Below, piece after piece: positions 23,474 through 30,703 of a stretch of 64,000 nt of DNA; the first letter of the stretch is position 1, and every line of letters starts with the position of its first letter. This DNA is from Luteirhabdus pelagi (GTDB lineage: Bacteria; Bacteroidota; Bacteroidia; Flavobacteriales; Flavobacteriaceae), in the NCBI RefSeq assembly GCF_016827595.1, contig NZ_JAECMS010000005.1:135277-199276 (forward strand), given 5' to 3'. A program made the translations under genes and the position numbers. The notes under the pieces were generated by a model. That model made no database searches, was not told where the DNA came from, and was given only the letters and a program-made list of their open reading frames with translations.

Positions 23474-24808
23474 CTACGCCAACACTGGTGTTTCTACAAA
23501 ATCGAATCGGACTAAGCCGTCTTTTGCGATTTCGGTGAGTTTCACTTTGTGGAGCGTATTGACCAAGCTTGGATTCCAAGGTGCTTTTACCTTTACGTAG
23601 TTTTCGGTGAAACCATGGATATAGCCTTTTTTATTTTCACCTTCAAACAAAACAGTCCGTGTGGTTCCCAATTGCTGCTCGTAGAAAGCGCGACGTTTTT
23701 TGGCTGAAAGTCCGCGTAGCATTTTGCTGCGTTTTTTTCTAGTACGTTTCGGCACACGACCTTCCATGGTTGCGGCCGGTGTATTGTCTCGTTCAGAATA
23801 GGTGAAGACATGTAAATACGAGATATCCAGTTCGTTTAGGAAATGATAGGTTTCCAAAAACCGCTCTTCTGTTTCACCAGGAAAACCAACGATAACGTCC
23901 ACTCCGATACAGGCATGCGCCATGACTTCACGAATACGCGCAACACGGTCTTCATATAATTCCCGCATATACCGACGGCGCATCAATTTCAACAAATCGT
24001 TGCTACCGCTTTGTAGTGGAATATGAAAATGCGGTACAAACGTTCTGGACCGTGCCACAAAATCGATGGTTTCATTCTTCAATAAGTTTGGCTCGATTGA
24101 GGATATACGAAGGCGATCAATTCCTGGTACTTCGTCCAAGGCTTCACACAACTCAAAAAAGGTATGCTCGTGCCTTTTGTTTCCGAACTCCCCTTTTCCG
24201 TAGTCGCCAATATTCACACCGGTCAATACGATTTCCTTGATATCTTGGGCGGCAATTTCGGCTGCATTCTTCAACACATTTTCTAAGGTATCGCTACGCG
24301 AAATTCCACGTGCCAATGGAATGGTACAATACGTACATTTATAGTCGCAACCGTCCTGCACCTTTAAAAAAGCTCGGGTGCGATCACCGATGGAATAAGA
24401 ACCCACATAAAAATCGGCTTCATCAATTTCGCAGGAATGAACTTCCCCTTGATCATTCTTACTTAAGTCGTTTAAGTAATCGGTTAACTTGAACTTTTCC
24501 GTCGCCCCTAACACCAAATCGACACCTTCAACATCTGCCAATTCCTCTGGTTTCAACTGTGCATAGCAACCTACGGCTGCCACGAAAGCATCTTCATTCA
24601 CCTTTTGCGCCTTCTTCACGATGGTCTTAAATCGCTTATCGGCATTTTCGGTCACACTACAAGTATTAATAACGTAGATATCCGCCTCTTCCGAAAAATC
24701 GACACGCTGGAAGCCCTCATCCTCAAAATTACGGGCGATGGTCGAGGTTTCACTGAAGTTCAGCTTACATCCAAGAGTATAAAAAGCTACTTTTTGAGTC
24801 GCAGACAT
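23474..24808 (-). CDS. mtaB: tRNA N6-threonylcarbamoyladenosine(37) methylthiotransferase MtaB
   Basis: A 444-residue radical-SAM methylthiotransferase that converts t6A37 to ms2t6A37. The N-terminal UPF0004 domain has its cluster cysteines in TLGCKLN, NTCSVTENADKR and VGCYAQ. The radical-SAM cluster motif is CDYKCTYC near residue 154. IPLQSGSNDLL and VIVGFPGETEE follow, and a TRAM-like RNA-binding end closes the protein. The ADKR and GYIHGF features fit MtaB rather than MiaB. ATG 24808 is preferred to 24841, because the promoter -7 box lies between them. Confidence 0.93.
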   Translation of the reverse strand: MSATQKVAFYTLGCKLNFSETSTIARNFEDEGFQRVDFSEEADIYVINTCSVTENADKRFKTIVKKAQKVNEDAFVAAVGCYAQLKPEELADVEGVDLVLGATEKFKLTDYLNDLSKNDQGEVHSCEIDEADFYVGSYSIGDRTRAFLKVQDGCDYKCTYCTIPLARGISRSDTLENVLKNAAEIAAQDIKEIVLTGVNIGDYGKGEFGNKRHEHTFFELCEALDEVPGIDRLRISSIEPNLLKNETIDFVARSRTFVPHFHIPLQSGSNDLLKLMRRRYMRELYEDRVARIREVMAHACIGVDVIVGFPGETEERFLETYHFLNELDISYLHVFTYSERDNTPAATMEGRVPKRTRKKRSKMLRGLSAKKRRAFYEQQLGTTRTVLFEGENKKGYIHGFTENYVKVKAPWNPSLVNTLHKVKLTEIAKDGLVRFDFVETPVLA

Positions 24809-24838
24809 GTTTTTTTGCGTTTCATTTAAAAAGGGGTG

Positions 24839-24846
24839 CAAAGATA
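24839..24846 (-). promoter_or_regulatory. -7 box for mtaB
   Basis: The minus strand reads TATCTTTG, giving a 30-nt leader to ATG 24808. Confidence 0.6.
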
Positions 24847-24869
24847 CTATTATTTTTAGTCTTTCTTTA

Positions 24870-24974
24870 GTGAACGGTGAACGGTGAACGGTGAATGGTG
24901 AACGGTGAACGGTGAATGGTGAGTGGTGAGTGGTGAGAAGTGAGAAGTGAGAAGTGAGAAGTGAGAAGTGAGAA
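24870..24974. repeat. Heptad array, 15 units (GTGAACG/GTGAATG/GTGAGTG/GTGAGAA)
   Basis: Fifteen contiguous units in one register: three GTGAACG, one GTGAATG, two GTGAACG, one GTGAATG, two GTGAGTG and six GTGAGAA. The unit drifts by single substitutions along the array. It lies in the 24809-25140 spacer, which has no gene. Confidence 0.95.
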
Positions 24975-25007
24975 GTTATAAAACGTAAGTTATCTTATTT
25001 CTCTAAG

Positions 25008-25071
25008 TTGACTTCGAGAGCCCTGCCTACCGCCTGCCTGTCGGCAGACAGGACAGGCAAGCTCAGTCAAC
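25008..25071. repeat. Nested palindromic repeat
   Basis: The outer palindromic arms GTTGACTTCGAGAGC (25008-25022) and GCTCAGTCAAC (25061-25071) enclose the CCTGCC...GGCAGACAGG palindrome (25022-25054). It looks like one repeat inserted in the loop of another. Confidence 0.75.
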
Positions 25072-25116
25072 GAATTTTGATTATTGATTATTCCGTTCTC
25101 AGAAATATCGAAATTG

Positions 25117-25124
25117 TATCTTTG
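25117..25124 (+). promoter_or_regulatory. -7 box for the peptide-binding lipoprotein
   Basis: TATCTTTG matches TAnnTTTG. Its position excludes the upstream TTG at 25084 and points to the TTG at 25141 (16-nt leader, with a purine-rich GGAAAAAAG in between). Confidence 0.55.
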
Positions 25125-25140
25125 GAAAAAAGACAATACG

Positions 25141-26781
25141 TTGCGCCTTACACCATTTTATATTCTTCAGTATCGGTCATACACCTTCCTGGGACTTATA
25201 GTAGTATTATTTTTTTCATTAACATCCTGTAACGATACTTCATCTAATGATCGCGACCATCTTGTCTTTCGCTACAACGAACACAGCAATATCAGTTCCT
25301 TAGATCCTGCATTTGCCAGGAATCCGCAGAATATTTGGCCGACCAATCAATTGTTCAACGGGTTGGTGCAATTGGATGATAACCTAAACGTAAAACCGGA
25401 TATTGCAAAGTCTTGGACCATTAATGACAGCACCCTTACCTATACCTTCAAGCTACGAGATGATGTGTATTTTCACAAAAGTGAACTATTCGGTCAGGAT
25501 TCAACTCGGACGGTTACGGCAGATGATTTTGTGTATAGCTTCGATCGGTTGACCGACGAGAAACTCGCTTCTCCCGGAAGTTGGGTCATGAGCAATGTAG
25601 AAAGGTATTGGGCGGAAAATGATTCCACCTTTCATATTCAATTACAACAACCGTTCCCAGCATTTTTGGGCTTGTTGAGCATGCGTTATTGTTCGGTGGT
25701 TCCTATGGAAGCAGTAGACCATTATGGAAACGATTTTCGCAGTAATCCCATCGGCACAGGTCCATTTCATTTTAAATTATGGGAAGAGAACGTCAAATTG
25801 GTGCTTCGCAAAAACGACCTATATTTCGAAACCGACGAAAATGGCACTCCCCTTCCCTATTTAGAGGCTGTTGCCATCACATTTTTGCCGGACAAACAAA
25901 GTGAGTTTTTACAATTTGTGCAGGGTAAGCTCGATTTCATTTCAGGATTGGATAATTCGTATAAAGATGAAATCATTACCACTACGGGAAAACTTCAACC
26001 CAAATATAAAGAAGAGATCAAACTCATAACGACTCCCTATCTAAATACCGAATACCTTGGTTTTTTCATGGGAAGTACCACTTCTGAAATAGAAAGTGAA
26101 GAAATTCGAAAGGCGGTAAACTATGGCTTCGATCGAGAAAAGATGGTTACCTATCTTCGAAATGGAATGGGCATTCCGGCCGTAAATGGTGTTATTCCTA
26201 AAGGGTTACCGGGTTTTGCTGAAATTGAAGGGTACGATTACCAACCTGAAAAGGCAAAGCAGCTTATTCAGCAGTATATAAGAGAAACCGGCGATACGCA
26301 GCCTTCCATTACGATTGGCACGAACAGTCAGTATCTGGATATTTGTGAATACATCCAACGCGAACTTGAAAAATTAGGGTTGAATGTTGAAATAGATGTG
26401 ATGCCGCCTTCAACCCTACGACAGATGAAAAGTACTGGTGAATTGGACCTGTTCCGAGCCAGTTGGATTGCCGATTATCCCGATGCGGAAAATTATTTAT
26501 CACTATTCTATAGTGAAAACTTCACCCCAAACGGACCCAATTATACACACTACAAAAGTGAAGTTTTTGATAGTCTCTATGAGACATCTTTATCACTTTC
26601 CAGAATTGAAGACCGCAAGCACCTATATGAAAAAATGGATTCGATTGTGATGGCAGACGCTCCCATCGTTCCGTTGTATTACGATATGGCCATCCGATTT
26701 GTAAATAAGGATGTAAGCGGCCTGGGCATTAATCCGCAGAACTTTTTAGTATTAAAAAAGGTCAAAAAAAAGAAGCGGTAA
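25141..26781 (+). CDS. ABC-type peptide/solute-binding lipoprotein (SBP family 5, OppA/DppA-like)
   Basis: A 546-residue predicted lipoprotein; the signal peptide ends in the lipobox FSLTSC. The mature protein is a full-length family-5 binding protein. Landmarks are SSLDPAFARNPQNIWPTNQLFNGLVQLD, SWTINDSTLTYTFKLRDDVYFH and SNPIGTGPFHFKLW, then the C-terminal domain with RKAVNYGFDREKMV and WIADYPDAENYLSLFY. It should bind oligopeptides or similar ligands in the periplasm. No permease or ATPase genes adjoin it, so its partners are elsewhere. No ATG is available, so I chose TTG 25141 from the promoter position. A hairpin terminator overlaps its stop. Confidence 0.85.
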   Translation: MRLTPFYILQYRSYTFLGLIVVLFFSLTSCNDTSSNDRDHLVFRYNEHSNISSLDPAFARNPQNIWPTNQLFNGLVQLDDNLNVKPDIAKSWTINDSTLTYTFKLRDDVYFHKSELFGQDSTRTVTADDFVYSFDRLTDEKLASPGSWVMSNVERYWAENDSTFHIQLQQPFPAFLGLLSMRYCSVVPMEAVDHYGNDFRSNPIGTGPFHFKLWEENVKLVLRKNDLYFETDENGTPLPYLEAVAITFLPDKQSEFLQFVQGKLDFISGLDNSYKDEIITTTGKLQPKYKEEIKLITTPYLNTEYLGFFMGSTTSEIESEEIRKAVNYGFDREKMVTYLRNGMGIPAVNGVIPKGLPGFAEIEGYDYQPEKAKQLIQQYIRETGDTQPSITIGTNSQYLDICEYIQRELEKLGLNVEIDVMPPSTLRQMKSTGELDLFRASWIADYPDAENYLSLFYSENFTPNGPNYTHYKSEVFDSLYETSLSLSRIEDRKHLYEKMDSIVMADAPIVPLYYDMAIRFVNKDVSGLGINPQNFLVLKKVKKKKR

Positions 26782-26796
26782 AAACCGCTTCCTTTC
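26772..26796. terminator. Hairpin terminator between the convergent SBP and DUF4168 genes
   Basis: A perfect 8-bp stem (GAAGCGGT/ACCGCTTC) with an AAAA loop, flanked by A-rich and T-rich sides. The left arm overlaps the SBP stop codon. It can serve both converging genes. Confidence 0.7.
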
Positions 26797-26816
26797 AACT
26801 TTAATATGCTATCAAA

Positions 26817-27269
26817 TTACTGGGTTACCAACGATCGCAATCGATTTTGCAGATCTTGGTCCGACTGCAATCTAGAGGCAATAGCTTGGTAGCGCTCAAC
26901 TTCCAATCCTGCATCGGTTACATGCGCCTCCATTTTTTGCTCAATCATTGGTTGCATTTTTTCAATGTCCGCCATGATTGTTTTGTATGACTTCATTTCA
27001 GCCTCTGTAGCTTCAACTTCTTGGTTTGGATTTGCTTCCGCTTTCTGAATCTCACTGAAGCGTGCTACGTCCATACCTTCTTCTTGAATGACACCCATCA
27101 TTTGTTGTTGGGCTTTCTGACTTTCCATCTGAACGCTTTGGAAGGCTGTTGCAAACTTTTCCAATTCCGCATCGGTCACTTTCATGTTTTCAGTTTGTGC
27201 AAACATGGAAGTCATTCCAAAGATCCCAAACAAAAGGAATAACACCTTGATTTTCTTTACTGTACTCAT
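26817..27269 (-). CDS. DUF4168 domain-containing exported protein
   Basis: A 150-residue protein with an N-terminal signal peptide ending near FAQ and a helical, Gln/Glu/Met-rich mature part. KVTDAELEKFATAFQSVQ and a second such stretch, VTDAGLEVERYQAIASRLQSD, fit the DUF4168 family. The two halves look like a repeated helical unit. It is probably periplasmic; the function is unknown. No clear -7 box is visible upstream. Confidence 0.8.
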   Translation of the reverse strand: MSTVKKIKVLFLLFGIFGMTSMFAQTENMKVTDAELEKFATAFQSVQMESQKAQQQMMGVIQEEGMDVARFSEIQKAEANPNQEVEATEAEMKSYKTIMADIEKMQPMIEQKMEAHVTDAGLEVERYQAIASRLQSDQDLQNRLRSLVTQ

Positions 27270-27382
27270 TGTTTCGCTTTTATAGTTTATTGTGAAAGGT
27301 GAAGTCTACGGCTTTCAAAAGGCATTGCAAAATTTTTAAGAATGAAATCGATATTTATTTAGAAGGTTTTAACTAAACCTGA

Positions 27383-28558
27383 TTAACTACGTCGAAATTT
27401 TGAGGATTCTTCAAAAACATACTCTAAAATCTTGGCGTCTTCATCTGTAAAGTCTATATGTCGCCTAGCCATTACAATTTTAGCCACCTCGAAAGCTTTG
27501 TCGGTTTTATAAGTAGTGGTGCCACCACTTCCACCCCAGCTAAAGCTAGGAATGAAATTTCGAGGGAAGCCACTTCCGAAGATATTCGCACTTACCCCCA
27601 CAACCGTTCCCGTATTGAACATGGTATTAATGCCACATTTACTATGGTCGCCCATCATCAATCCACAAAACTGAAGCCCTGTTTTGGCAAAGCGCTCCGT
27701 TTCATAATCCCATAAGCGAACTTCGGCATAGTTGTTCTTCAAATTACTATTATTGCTATCAGCGCCAATATTGCACCATTCTCCCAAAACTGAGTTTCCT
27801 AAGAAACCGTCGTGTCCTTTATTAGAATAGCCAAAGATTACACTATTATTCACTTCGCCACCCACTTTACTATGTGGACCGATCGTGCAACCTGTATAGA
27901 TCTTAGCACCCATTTTTACCGTAGCATGGTCGCAAAGGGCGAACGGACCGCGAATCATGACACCCTCCATAATTTCAGCATCCTTACCGATATAAATGGG
28001 TCCATCGTTAGCGTTCAAAGAACACAATGGAAGTGTTGCCCCTTCCTCGATAAAGATTTGCGATTTGTTGAAAGCAACGGTTGTTTCTGGAATCGGCTGT
28101 GAGGTACGATCCTTTGTTAGCAGTTCGAAATCCTGTTCAATTGCCTTATGATTTTTGGAAAAGATATCCCAGGTATGTGCTACTCTAAAGACATCATCAT
28201 GCGTATACTGAATGATATCGAAACTATCGAAATCGACCTCTTGATCTTCCTTGGTAAAGAAGGCAATGGGTTCATCGTCATAAAAAACCGCTTGGTTTTC
28301 CTCCAACCCTTTCACAATATTGACCAAATTTTCTGTGGGAATAAAGGAAGCATTGATCATGATATTCACTTCCAATTCCACCATCGGGTATTTTTCACTT
28401 AAATAATCTTCTGTTACGGTTGAAGTAGTGAAGCCAAGATATTTTTCCCATTTCTCACGTATGGTCAGGATTCCGATACGGATATCTGCCACAGGACGCG
28501 TATAGGTAAACGGTAATAATTGGTTTCTAACGGTTCCGTCGAATAGGATGTAGTTCAT
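27383..28558 (-). CDS. GlmU-like sugar-phosphate nucleotidyl/acyltransferase family protein
   Basis: A 391-residue protein known in Bacteroidetes as a GlmU family protein. The N-terminal region (MNYILFDGTVRNQLLPFTYTRPVADIRIG) lacks the canonical GxGTRM nucleotidyltransferase loop, so that domain may be inactive or act on something else. Residues from about 195 form a left-handed beta-helix of hexapeptide repeats (PIYIGKDAEIMEGVMIRGP, KVGGEVNNSVIFGYSNKGHDGFLG). The exact reaction is not established. No obvious promoter box was found upstream. The spacer of about 170 nt to L31 contains a dispersed palindromic repeat. Confidence 0.8.
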   Translation of the reverse strand: MNYILFDGTVRNQLLPFTYTRPVADIRIGILTIREKWEKYLGFTTSTVTEDYLSEKYPMVELEVNIMINASFIPTENLVNIVKGLEENQAVFYDDEPIAFFTKEDQEVDFDSFDIIQYTHDDVFRVAHTWDIFSKNHKAIEQDFELLTKDRTSQPIPETTVAFNKSQIFIEEGATLPLCSLNANDGPIYIGKDAEIMEGVMIRGPFALCDHATVKMGAKIYTGCTIGPHSKVGGEVNNSVIFGYSNKGHDGFLGNSVLGEWCNIGADSNNSNLKNNYAEVRLWDYETERFAKTGLQFCGLMMGDHSKCGINTMFNTGTVVGVSANIFGSGFPRNFIPSFSWGGSGGTTTYKTDKAFEVAKIVMARRHIDFTDEDAKILEYVFEESSKFRRS

Positions 28559-28603
28559 AGGTTATAATGATATTAGCTGTGAATTGGGTTCTCATTCTCA
28601 TAT

Positions 28604-28650
28604 GTCACCCTGAGCCTGCCTGTGTTGAGCATAGTCGAAGCATCGAAGCC
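28604..28650. repeat. Degenerate palindromic intergenic repeat
   Basis: GTCACCCTGAGCCTGCCTGTG followed by TTGAGCATAGTCGAAGCATCG resembles the family of CACCCTGAGC...GTCGAAG intergenic palindromes, disrupted by a CCTGCC fragment. A short frame across it (HPEPACVEHSRSIEA) is a typical false ORF of this repeat. Confidence 0.6.
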
Positions 28651-28672
28651 ACCATCTATTCAAAGTTACAAA

Positions 28673-28703
28673 TAAAAAAAGCCCCCAAAAGATATTGGAG
28701 GCT
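28673..28703 (-). terminator. Rho-independent terminator for rpmE2
   Basis: On the minus strand AGCCTCC pairs with GGGGGCT (7 bp with one G-U), with a 10-nt loop, followed by seven or more T. It begins about 23 nt after the rpmE2 stop. Confidence 0.75.
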
Positions 28704-28725
28704 CATATATTTTGAAGGAATAGGC

Positions 28726-29013
28726 TTATTCGCTATCCTTGCTCTCTTCTTGTTTCTTAGCAGGCTTCTTGAACTTGGCGTACTTGTTCTTAAACTTGTC
28801 GATACGTCCAGCCGTATCTACCAACTTCTGCTTACCTGTATAGTATGGATGCGAAGTACGGGAAATTTCCAACTTCACTAATGGGTACTCAGTACCATCC
28901 ACTTCAATGGTTTCTCTGGTCTCTGCAGTTGACTTTGCCAAAAAAACATCTTCGTTACTCATGTCCTTAAAGGCAACAATTCTATAATTCTCTGGGTGGA
29001 TACCTTTTTTCAT
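28726..29013 (-). CDS. rpmE2: 50S ribosomal protein L31 type B
   Basis: A 95-residue ribosomal protein. The start [20 protein letters not shown] and the [24 protein letters not shown] region are diagnostic. It has no CxxC zinc motif, so it is the zinc-independent (type B) form that replaces L31A in some bacteria under zinc limitation. No second L31 is visible here, and in many Bacteroidetes this form is the only one. The acidic/basic tail [14 protein letters not shown] is normal for the group. Confidence 0.97.
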   Translation of the reverse strand: MKKGIHPENYRIVAFKDMSNEDVFLAKSTAETRETIEVDGTEYPLVKLEISRTSHPYYTGKQKLVDTAGRIDKFKNKYAKFKKPAKKQEESKDSE

Positions 29014-29038
29014 TGCTTCGGTCTTTATTTTGCGAGTG

Positions 29039-29046
29039 CAAATGTA
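29039..29046 (-). promoter_or_regulatory. -7 box for rpmE2
   Basis: The minus strand reads TACATTTG, with a 25-nt leader to the ATG at 29013. Confidence 0.6.
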
Positions 29047-29117
29047 AGCATTAAATGCAATTCTACAATAACTTCTTCAAAAATTTAAATTAAAATCTGA
29101 GGGATGTAACAATTTCT

Positions 29118-29125
29118 TACTTTTG
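29118..29125 (+). promoter_or_regulatory. -7 box for the DUF4199 gene
   Basis: TACTTTTG matches TAnnTTTG, with a 38-nt leader to ATG 29164. It would drive the two-gene unit with the following GT2. Confidence 0.6.
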
Positions 29126-29163
29126 CTTACTAACGGATCATAACCAACCTTAAACTTCAACTC

Positions 29164-29694
29164 ATGGAAAATCAAAAAGCATCTGTTAAGAAAATTGCCC
29201 TGAATTACGGGCTTATCTTAGCTCTCGGAACTATTGCAGTATCCGTAATCGTCTATGCCGTAGGCATGCATTTGGAACAGCCTTGGTGGCAATCGGTCCT
29301 CAATCTTCTTATTATGATTGCGTGTATCGTAATGGGACTAAAAGCATTTAAACGTGAAGGCGATGGATTTCTTAGCCTTGGCGACGCGCTGAAGACAGGA
29401 CTTGCTATTTCGCTTATCGCTGGTCTCATAGGATCTATCTTCACCTATATTTTCGTAACCGTAATCGAGCCAGAATTTGTGTCACAAATGTTGGAGGTCA
29501 CAAGAGAAAAGATGGTCGAGGATAATCCAAATATGACACAGGAACAAATGGACATGGCTATGGATATGACAGGCAAGTTTATGAGTCCATGGATTATGTT
29601 TGCAATGGGCTTGATTGCTTCACTATTCTTTGGTTTCATCGTATCTTTGGTGGCTGGCCTCATTATGAAGCAAAACCGACCAACCTACGAATAA
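29164..29694 (+). CDS. DUF4199 domain-containing membrane protein
   Basis: A 176-residue inner-membrane protein. Four hydrophobic segments (about residues 13-32, 42-58, 78-98 and 143-166) flank a soluble methionine-rich stretch (NPNMTQEQMDMAMDMTGKF). SLGDALKTGLAISLIAGLIGSIF is typical for DUF4199. The function is unknown; the 4-nt gap to the downstream polyprenyl-phosphate glycosyltransferase suggests an operon and perhaps a role in envelope glycolipid synthesis. Confidence 0.85.
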   Translation: MENQKASVKKIALNYGLILALGTIAVSVIVYAVGMHLEQPWWQSVLNLLIMIACIVMGLKAFKREGDGFLSLGDALKTGLAISLIAGLIGSIFTYIFVTVIEPEFVSQMLEVTREKMVEDNPNMTQEQMDMAMDMTGKFMSPWIMFAMGLIASLFFGFIVSLVAGLIMKQNRPTYE

Positions 29695-29698
29695 CTGA

Positions 29699-30661
29699 AT
29701 GAATATATCCGTCGTCATCCCACTCCTCAACGAAGAGGAATCATTACACGAATTGTACCATTGGATTGCAGATACCCTGCAATCCAATGGCTTTTTGTAC
29801 GAAATCATTTTTATAGACGACGGAAGTACCGACAGCTCTTGGGATATTATTTCCGACCTTTCTGAAAAACACAATGAAGTAAAAGCGATTCGTTTCCTGA
29901 AGAATTTTGGGAAATCGCAAGCGCTTCACGCTGGCTTTGCCGTGGCTTTGGGCGAAGTGGTTATTACGATGGACGCCGATCTTCAGGATAATCCCGAGGA
30001 AATCCCTGAATTGTATGCCATGGTAAAGAATGAAGGCTATGACCTGGTGTCGGGGTGGAAGCGAAAGCGCTACGATTCGGTAATAGCCAAAAACTTACCC
30101 TCAAAGCTTTTTAATTTTGCTGCGCGCAAAACCTCCGGTGTTTCCTTACACGACTTCAACTGTGGATTGAAAGCCTATAAGAACGAAGTAATCAAAACTA
30201 TTGAGGTCACCGGCGAAATGCACCGCTATATTCCAGTATTAGCGAAAAATGCAGGCTTTGGAAAAATAGGCGAAAAAGAAGTTCAACATCAAAAACGCAA
30301 GTACGGTACTACCAAATTTGGAGCGGAACGCTTTATTCGAGGATTTTTAGACCTTATAACCATTTGGTTTCTCTCAAGCTTTGGAAAACGTCCGATGCAT
30401 TTATTTGGCGCTTGGGGAGCACTTATGTTTTTGATTGGTTTTGGGGTGGCTATTTATTTAGGAATCGACAAGCTGTTCTTAAATCCTACCGGTAGACTCA
30501 TCACCCAACGACCTGAGTTTTATATTACCCTGACCGCCATGATTCTAGGAACACAACTTTTCCTCGCAGGTTTTATTGGCGAGCTCCTCTTACGAAACAG
30601 TCGTTCACGTAAAGTAACACCCAACTACATCGTTAAAGAACAACGAAACATCCGCGAATAA
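29699..30661 (+). CDS. GT2 polyprenyl-phosphate glycosyltransferase (DPM1/GtrB-like)
   Basis: A 320-residue membrane-anchored GT2. The catalytic domain has ISVVIPLLNEEESLHELY, FIDDGSTDSSW and the metal motif ITMDADLQDNPEEIP. The GT2 polyprenyl signature HDFNCGLKAYK is followed by RKYGTTKFGAERF. Two C-terminal transmembrane helices (about 235-255 and 270-295) place it in the inner membrane. It probably transfers a sugar from a nucleotide donor to undecaprenyl phosphate, providing a lipid-linked donor for periplasmic glycosylation. It overlaps neither neighbour. Confidence 0.9.
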   Translation: MNISVVIPLLNEEESLHELYHWIADTLQSNGFLYEIIFIDDGSTDSSWDIISDLSEKHNEVKAIRFLKNFGKSQALHAGFAVALGEVVITMDADLQDNPEEIPELYAMVKNEGYDLVSGWKRKRYDSVIAKNLPSKLFNFAARKTSGVSLHDFNCGLKAYKNEVIKTIEVTGEMHRYIPVLAKNAGFGKIGEKEVQHQKRKYGTTKFGAERFIRGFLDLITIWFLSSFGKRPMHLFGAWGALMFLIGFGVAIYLGIDKLFLNPTGRLITQRPEFYITLTAMILGTQLFLAGFIGELLLRNSRSRKVTPNYIVKEQRNIRE

Positions 30662-30675
30662 CGGGCTACTTTCTT

Positions 30676-30683
30676 TATTTTTG
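30676..30683 (+). promoter_or_regulatory. -7 box for the phosphohexomutase operon
   Basis: TATTTTTG, with a 20-nt leader to ATG 30704. It would drive the mutase and the abutting ABC exporter. Confidence 0.55.
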
Positions 30684-30703
30684 CTCCTAAATACGACCTA
30701 ATT

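Noticed and set aside
27383-28558. Classical bifunctional GlmU
   Set aside because: The N-terminal pyrophosphorylase loop is missing, so only a GlmU-like family label is justified.
28567-28881. Plus-strand frame of 104 codons
   Set aside because: The first part is an intergenic palindromic repeat and the rest is antisense to rpmE2.
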